Below are positions 60,543 to 64,000 of a stretch of 64,000 bases of DNA, piece by piece. Source of the DNA: Brachybacterium sp036311905 (lineage in GTDB: Bacteria; Actinomycetota; Actinomycetes; Actinomycetales; Dermabacteraceae). The notes under the pieces were generated by a model, which was not told the DNA's origin, made no database searches, and saw nothing but the letters and a program-made list of their open reading frames with translations. Both the position numbers and the translations under genes were made by a program. Location: NCBI RefSeq assembly GCF_036311905.1, contig NZ_JAZDCH010000010.1, positions 62,001 to 126,000 on the forward strand. The letters are read 5' to 3'. The number at the start of each line of letters is the position of its first letter. Positions within the stretch are counted from its first letter, which is position 1.

Positions 60543-60548
60543 TACCCT
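60543..60548 (+). promoter_or_regulatory. Candidate -10 box TACCCT downstream of the palindrome
   Basis: Would drive the gene at 60628 with a leader of about 75 bases containing a weak GAGAGG site. Confidence 0.4.
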
Positions 60549-60627
60549 GGACGCCGATCGTCCTGCGGGGCGGTGACCAGCAGGAAGCACGTCCCCGCCG
60601 GGGACGTCGGGCGAGAGGTGGACGAGG

Positions 60628-61134
60628 ATGTCAGCCCTGCGCGCCGCGAGCCAGGACACCGTCCCCACCCAGGACGAGACCCACGAGCGCATCCGCGACC
60701 TGCTCGGGGCCGTCACCACCGCCCTGCTCGAGGAGCAGCCGGAACTGATCGCCTTCGAGGACCGCCGCCCCCAGCGGGACCGCTCCTCGGGGGAGTCCTG
60801 GCACGGGGTGGGGACCCTCTGCCACGTCAGCCCCCTCCTCGCCTCCCACGGCGCCCCGCGGCCCGCGGACTCGCACACCGAGGACCTGGTCGAGGTGGTC
60901 CACTCCGTCGCGAGCCTGCGCGGGATGCGCCGGCACCGCGATCTGGACGGCGCGGCGAGCCGCGGCGCGAGCTGGATCGACGAGGCCGGCGATCGGCTGG
61001 ACCTGGTGGTCGGGGTGCGCGTCGCCGTGCGCGCCATCAGCGCCCCGTTCCTGCCCGGCTCGCTCTCGCCGGTCACGACGAGCCCGCCCTCGCCGATCAG
61101 CCCGCTGACCCCTCCGCCGCGGCCGCTGCGCTGA
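60628..61134 (+). CDS. Small protein of unknown function downstream of jetC
   Basis: 168 residues; no family recognised. No signal peptide or lipobox at this start. The middle (HGVGTLCHVSPLLASHG, then WIDEAGDRLDLVVGVRVAVR) looks like a folded alpha/beta domain, and the last 25 residues are Pro/Ser-rich. It lacks the Toprim-like motifs of JetD, so it is not the missing Wadjet nuclease. Its 3' end overlaps the maltokinase gene on the other strand by 38 bases. Start uncertain; the preceding GAGAGG is weak. Confidence 0.5.
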   Translation: MSALRAASQDTVPTQDETHERIRDLLGAVTTALLEEQPELIAFEDRRPQRDRSSGESWHGVGTLCHVSPLLASHGAPRPADSHTEDLVEVVHSVASLRGMRRHRDLDGAASRGASWIDEAGDRLDLVVGVRVAVRAISAPFLPGSLSPVTTSPPSPISPLTPPPRPLR

Positions 61135-62752
61135 TCCGCGCGAGCGCGGAGAGCGGGATCGGCAGCCAGTCGGGACGGTTCCGCGCCTCGTAGAGCGCTT
61201 CGTAGACGGCCTTGTCGGCCTCGAGCGCGGCGAGCAGAACGCGGAATGACGGTGCGGACAGGTCCGTCCCCGACTGCTGCGAGTAGCCCGCGAGGAAGGC
61301 CTCCCTCGCCCGCAGCGCCCAGGCCTCGGCCGACGCCGCCTGGGCGCTCTCCCCAGGGGCGCTCTCCGCATAGGCGCCCTCCCCATCGGCGCCCTCCGCG
61401 CGGGCGTCGCGGGCCACGGTGCCCGCGGCGTAGTCGAGGCTGCGCAGCATCCCCGCCACGTCCCGCAGGGGGCTGTCCGGGCGGGAGCGCTCGACGAGCG
61501 GTCGCAGCGGCTCGCCCTCGAAGTCCAGCAGCACCCAGCCCCGCTCGGGAACCAGCAGCACCTGCCCCAGGTGCAGGTCGCCGTGGATCCGCTGCAGCGC
61601 GGGCCACGGCTGCTCGGCCGCGGAGTCGAGCAGCGCCCCGATCGCGGCGGCGTGCTCCGCAACCTGCGGCAGCTCGGCGGCGACCGTCCGCAGGCGCTCC
61701 CGCAGGGTGCGGACCAGCTCAACGGTCAGGGCGGGATCCGCGGGCGCCGACGGATCCGCCGGGGCGGTGCCGAGGGTGCGCGCGAGATCCGCGTGCACCT
61801 CCGCGACCGTCGCGCCGAGCGCCCCGATGGCGTCGGTGATGTCCTCGCCCGCCGCGGCCCAGCGCAGCGCGGCCCGCCAGGCGTCCTCGACCCCGGGCAG
61901 GAACTCCTGGGCGAGGAGGGCATCGGCCACCAGGTCCCCGCAGCGCAGCCGGGCCGAGCCCCGCAGGGCGGGCACGCGGGTGCTGCCGGCCCGGGCGAGC
62001 GCCTCCTGCAGCACGATGTCCGGGTTCTCCCCGTGCTGCAGGAGCCGGAACAGCTTGAGGATCAGCGGGGGAGCGCCTTCGGTCTCGACGATCATCGAGG
62101 TGTTCGACTGCTCGCCGGCGAGCAGCCTCGAGGTCATCGCGCGCCCGAAGGGCAGCGGGGCGTCCGGATCGGGACGGCGCACCGTGAGCGCGAGGGAGTC
62201 GCCGAGCGCGCCGTCGCCGGAGAGCAGGGTGGCCACGAGAGCGGCGCGGCCGTCCACGTCCCGCAGGGCGTCGTCGAAGCGCAACGGCCCACCCGGGACG
62301 GCGAGCACCGCGATCTCGGCACCCTCCTCCGCGGGGGCCGACGCGGCGGGTCGGAGCACCAGCGGCACCTGGTAGAGGGCGGTGACCGCGGCCGCACCCG
62401 GAGCACCGTCGGCGTCCGGGTCCGCCCCGGTGGCCCCGTCGGACGCGTCCACCCCGGCAGCCGTGTCGGCGGGCGTCGTCGGCCCCACCACGACCACCGT
62501 GAGCAGCACCGCATGGTCCGGGGCGACGCGGAGCGGCGCCCAGCCGCGCACCGCGACCGTCGGCGTCGTCGCACCCTTGTGCGCATACCAGCGTTGCCTC
62601 GGCATCCAGGCGGCGAGCTGCGCGGCGAGCTCCTCGAGCAGCTCGTCGAGGGGCGGCAGCGCCGTCGCGTCGAGGAACGGGAGAACCTCCCCGGGGGCGT
62701 CGACGACCTCGTCGAGGGGGCTGATGGGCGCGGAGGAGCTCGGCTCGGCCAT
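61097..62752 (-). CDS. mak: Maltokinase (aminoglycoside-phosphotransferase fold)
   Basis: 551 residues. Phosphorylates maltose to maltose-1-phosphate for the GlgE alpha-glucan route. Features: N-terminal PRQRWYAHKG of maltokinases, the cap region, catalytic RIHGDLHLGQVLL and metal-binding LLDFEGEPLRPL. Two Ala/Asp/Pro-rich insertions (about 105-125 and 450-475) make it longer than the usual 450. ATG at 62752 follows a TAGAGT box by 6 bases, so it is leaderless. TreS, usually adjacent or fused, is not in the window. Confidence 0.9.
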   Translation of the reverse strand: MAEPSSSAPISPLDEVVDAPGEVLPFLDATALPPLDELLEELAAQLAAWMPRQRWYAHKGATTPTVAVRGWAPLRVAPDHAVLLTVVVVGPTTPADTAAGVDASDGATGADPDADGAPGAAAVTALYQVPLVLRPAASAPAEEGAEIAVLAVPGGPLRFDDALRDVDGRAALVATLLSGDGALGDSLALTVRRPDPDAPLPFGRAMTSRLLAGEQSNTSMIVETEGAPPLILKLFRLLQHGENPDIVLQEALARAGSTRVPALRGSARLRCGDLVADALLAQEFLPGVEDAWRAALRWAAAGEDITDAIGALGATVAEVHADLARTLGTAPADPSAPADPALTVELVRTLRERLRTVAAELPQVAEHAAAIGALLDSAAEQPWPALQRIHGDLHLGQVLLVPERGWVLLDFEGEPLRPLVERSRPDSPLRDVAGMLRSLDYAAGTVARDARAEGADGEGAYAESAPGESAQAASAEAWALRAREAFLAGYSQQSGTDLSAPSFRVLLAALEADKAVYEALYEARNRPDWLPIPLSALARISAAAAAEGSAG

Positions 62753-62758
62753 GGTCCC

Positions 62759-62764
62759 ACTCTA
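62759..62764 (-). promoter_or_regulatory. -10 box TAGAGT of mak (leaderless)
   Basis: Minus-strand TAGAGT with 6 bases to the mak ATG. Confidence 0.5.
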
Positions 62765-62806
62765 GGGCGCGGAGGCCGTCCCCGCAGGCGTCCGGGGCGG
62801 GCTTGC

Positions 62807-62812
62807 TACCCT
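62807..62812 (+). promoter_or_regulatory. -10 box TACCCT of the CshA-like gene (leaderless)
   Basis: TACCCT with 6 bases to the GTG at 62819; back-to-back with the mak promoter in a 66-base gap. Confidence 0.5.
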
Positions 62813-62818
62813 GGCCGG

Positions 62819-64000
62819 GTGCTCGAGCCGACGCCGCGACCGGTCCCGTGCCGCCCCTGGCGTCGGGCGACGCGGCGCGGCGCCTGCCTCGGCGCCGCCC
62901 TCGTGCTCGTCCTCTCCGCCCCGCTCTCCGCCTCGGCACTCGGCGAGGACGGCCCCTTCGAGTTCCCGGCCGCGACCAGCACCGTGCAGATCGTCCCCGG
63001 GGCCGTCACCCGCATCCCGCTGGTCGCCCTGATCGAGGACGCGGCGGAGCCCGAGGTCGACATGACCTCCGCCCGGCTCTCCATCCCCCAGGACCTCACC
63101 GAGGCGGAGCGGGCCCTCATGACCGTCGGCGAGGGCGGCCGCAGCCTCGCCGTGGACGGCGAGGGCACCTGGACCCTGCTCGAGCAGTCCCTGGTCTTCA
63201 CCCCGCTCGCCGGGGTCGACGGGCCGAGCACCCCCGTCGGCCTGACCGTCGCGGGCTTCCACGACACCCGCTCCCTGCCGCTCGTGCTGACCCCGGAGAT
63301 GCTCCCGCTCGAGCAGGTCGCGATGCACGGCTCCGCGGGCGTCCCCGTGAGCCTCGACCTCACCGAGCCCGTCCCCGAGGGCGGCTCCCGGCGCCTCGAG
63401 CTCGCGGGGCTGCCCGAGGGCTCGGCCGCGGTCGCCGACGGCAGCCGGGTGATCGTCCCCGACCAGGGCACCTGGCAGCTCTCGGCCGACGGCACCGTAC
63501 TCACCCACACGCCGACGGGCACGCCGCTGGGCCGGCAGGTCGACCCGGTGCGCGTGGTCGACGAGGACTCCGAGGGCGCGGTGGTCCGCTCGTCCGACGT
63601 GACCCTCACCGTCCCGATCATCTCCGACCTCGACTGGTCCGCCCCGTACGGCGAGGACATCCAGTTCGTGGTGGGGGAGGGGCAGCAGTTCGTGGATCCC
63701 GCGACCCTGCGGCTCGTGCCGCTGCCGGGCGAGGCCGCGACGCGCGCCTCGGCCGACGGGCTGCGCGTGGAGGTGCCCGGGCAGGGCACCTGGACCCTCG
63801 ACCGGGACACGGCCACGGTGCGCTTCCGCCCCGAGAGCGCCGACGTGGTCGAGACCGCCCCCATGGGCATCACCGGGAGCGACGGGGCCGGAGCCGTGGC
63901 CGACACCGCCCTGCTCTACACCGCCTATCCCGTCATGCTCCACCGCAGCCTCGCCCAGGTGCCCGGTGTCGATCTGCAGTTCGACCTGCGGGCCGGGGTG
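62819..64000 (+). CDS. Secreted surface protein with CshA-type repeats (runs off right edge)
   Basis: First 394 residues visible, no stop before the window end. A signal peptide (n-region with RRATRRGA, hydrophobic LGAALVLVLSAPLSASA, cleavage near residue 40) is followed by three repeats of a beta-rich unit, each with D/G-x-G-TW-x-L at its core: GEGTWTLLEQSLVFTPLAGV, DQGTWQLSADGTVLTHTPTG and GQGTWTLDRDTATVRFRPES. This is the pattern of CshA-type fibril repeats of surface adhesins. GTG start set by the -10 box and the signal peptide. An LPXTG anchor, if any, is beyond the window. Confidence 0.82.
   Translation, partial: MLEPTPRPVPCRPWRRATRRGACLGAALVLVLSAPLSASALGEDGPFEFPAATSTVQIVPGAVTRIPLVALIEDAAEPEVDMTSARLSIPQDLTEAERALMTVGEGGRSLAVDGEGTWTLLEQSLVFTPLAGVDGPSTPVGLTVAGFHDTRSLPLVLTPEMLPLEQVAMHGSAGVPVSLDLTEPVPEGGSRRLELAGLPEGSAAVADGSRVIVPDQGTWQLSADGTVLTHTPTGTPLGRQVDPVRVVDEDSEGAVVRSSDVTLTVPIISDLDWSAPYGEDIQFVVGEGQQFVDPATLRLVPLPGEAATRASADGLRVEVPGQGTWTLDRDTATVRFRPESADVVETAPMGITGSDGAGAVADTALLYTAYPVMLHRSLAQVPGVDLQFDLRAGV

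Noticed and set aside
60628..61134. Gene right after jetC as a candidate jetD
   Set aside because: 168 residues with no Toprim-like acidic motifs; JetD is about 350-400 residues.
60573..61193. A 206-codon reading overlapping the gene at 60628
   Set aside because: Arg/Pro/Gly-rich frame with no domain-like pattern; the frame starting at 60628 has balanced composition and better third-position GC.

Overview
The window is 64 kb of very GC-rich DNA with long antisense open frames, strong G/C third-codon bias, many GTG starts and dense ATGA/GTGA stop-start overlaps. Gene content points to a high-GC Gram-positive actinobacterium of the Micrococcales/Dermabacteraceae kind (Brachybacterium-like is my best guess, by inference only). 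The left end holds the pbpA-rodA-pstP-fhaB-fhaA cell-division and signalling cluster, which in actinobacteria normally lies close to oriC, so the window is probably near the origin. I saw no rRNA, tRNA, CRISPR array, insertion sequence or prophage.

Layout. 1-5.8 kb: Ser/Thr kinase (cut by the left edge), PbpA, RodA/FtsW, PP2C phosphatase and two FHA proteins, one minus-strand operon. 6-8.7 kb: an L,D-transpeptidase-like secreted protein and two tandem serine hydrolases. 8.7-12.8 kb: a FolP2-type protein opposite a sqdB-sqdX-like pair (sulfolipid synthesis) and a GNAT acetyltransferase. 12.8-14.3 kb: a WXG100-like protein with a C-terminal HEVRH metallopeptidase-like domain, followed by a DUF4919-like small protein. 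14.6-18.3 kb: pentapeptide-repeat protein, DUF222/HNH protein, WD40-like lipoprotein. 18.4-30.1 kb: a complete heme pathway, operon hemE-cgoX-chdC-cpfC-hemC-hemD-hemB-hemL facing a leaderless hemA, plus a second HemD-like protein and a small Cys-containing protein. 30.2-39.6 kb: two acyltransferase-3/SGNH envelope enzymes, a polytopic DUF6541-like protein, an M18 aminopeptidase and a membrane protein. 39.8-46.6 kb: tgt, a PQQ-propeller-like membrane protein, a proline-rich membrane protein and a GH2 beta-galactosidase with a LacI-type operator.

47-60.5 kb is the most unusual part. The three SMC-complex genes of a type I Wadjet/MksBEF system (jetA DUF3375, jetB DUF4194, jetC ATPase) all lie on the plus strand in canonical order but are pulled apart over 13.4 kb. 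An alkyltransferase-like protein and a membrane-anchored coiled-coil protein lie between jetA and jetB. An iron-box-controlled ferric-siderophore ABC operon lies between jetB and jetC; its last gene fuses the ATPase to a siderophore-interacting reductase. Each jet gene has its own TANNNT -10 box 7-8 bases before a GTG start, which suggests leaderless transcripts. No JetD nuclease is in the window. 60.6-64 kb: a small unknown protein, a maltokinase and a secreted CshA-type repeat protein running off the right edge.

The heme, envelope and signalling genes are ordinary housekeeping. The accessory interest lies in the split condensin/Wadjet locus, the WXG-metallopeptidase pair, the sulfolipid pair, the ABC-SIP fusion, and several intergenic palindromes, one of which recurs upstream of -10 boxes at two sites 42 kb apart.
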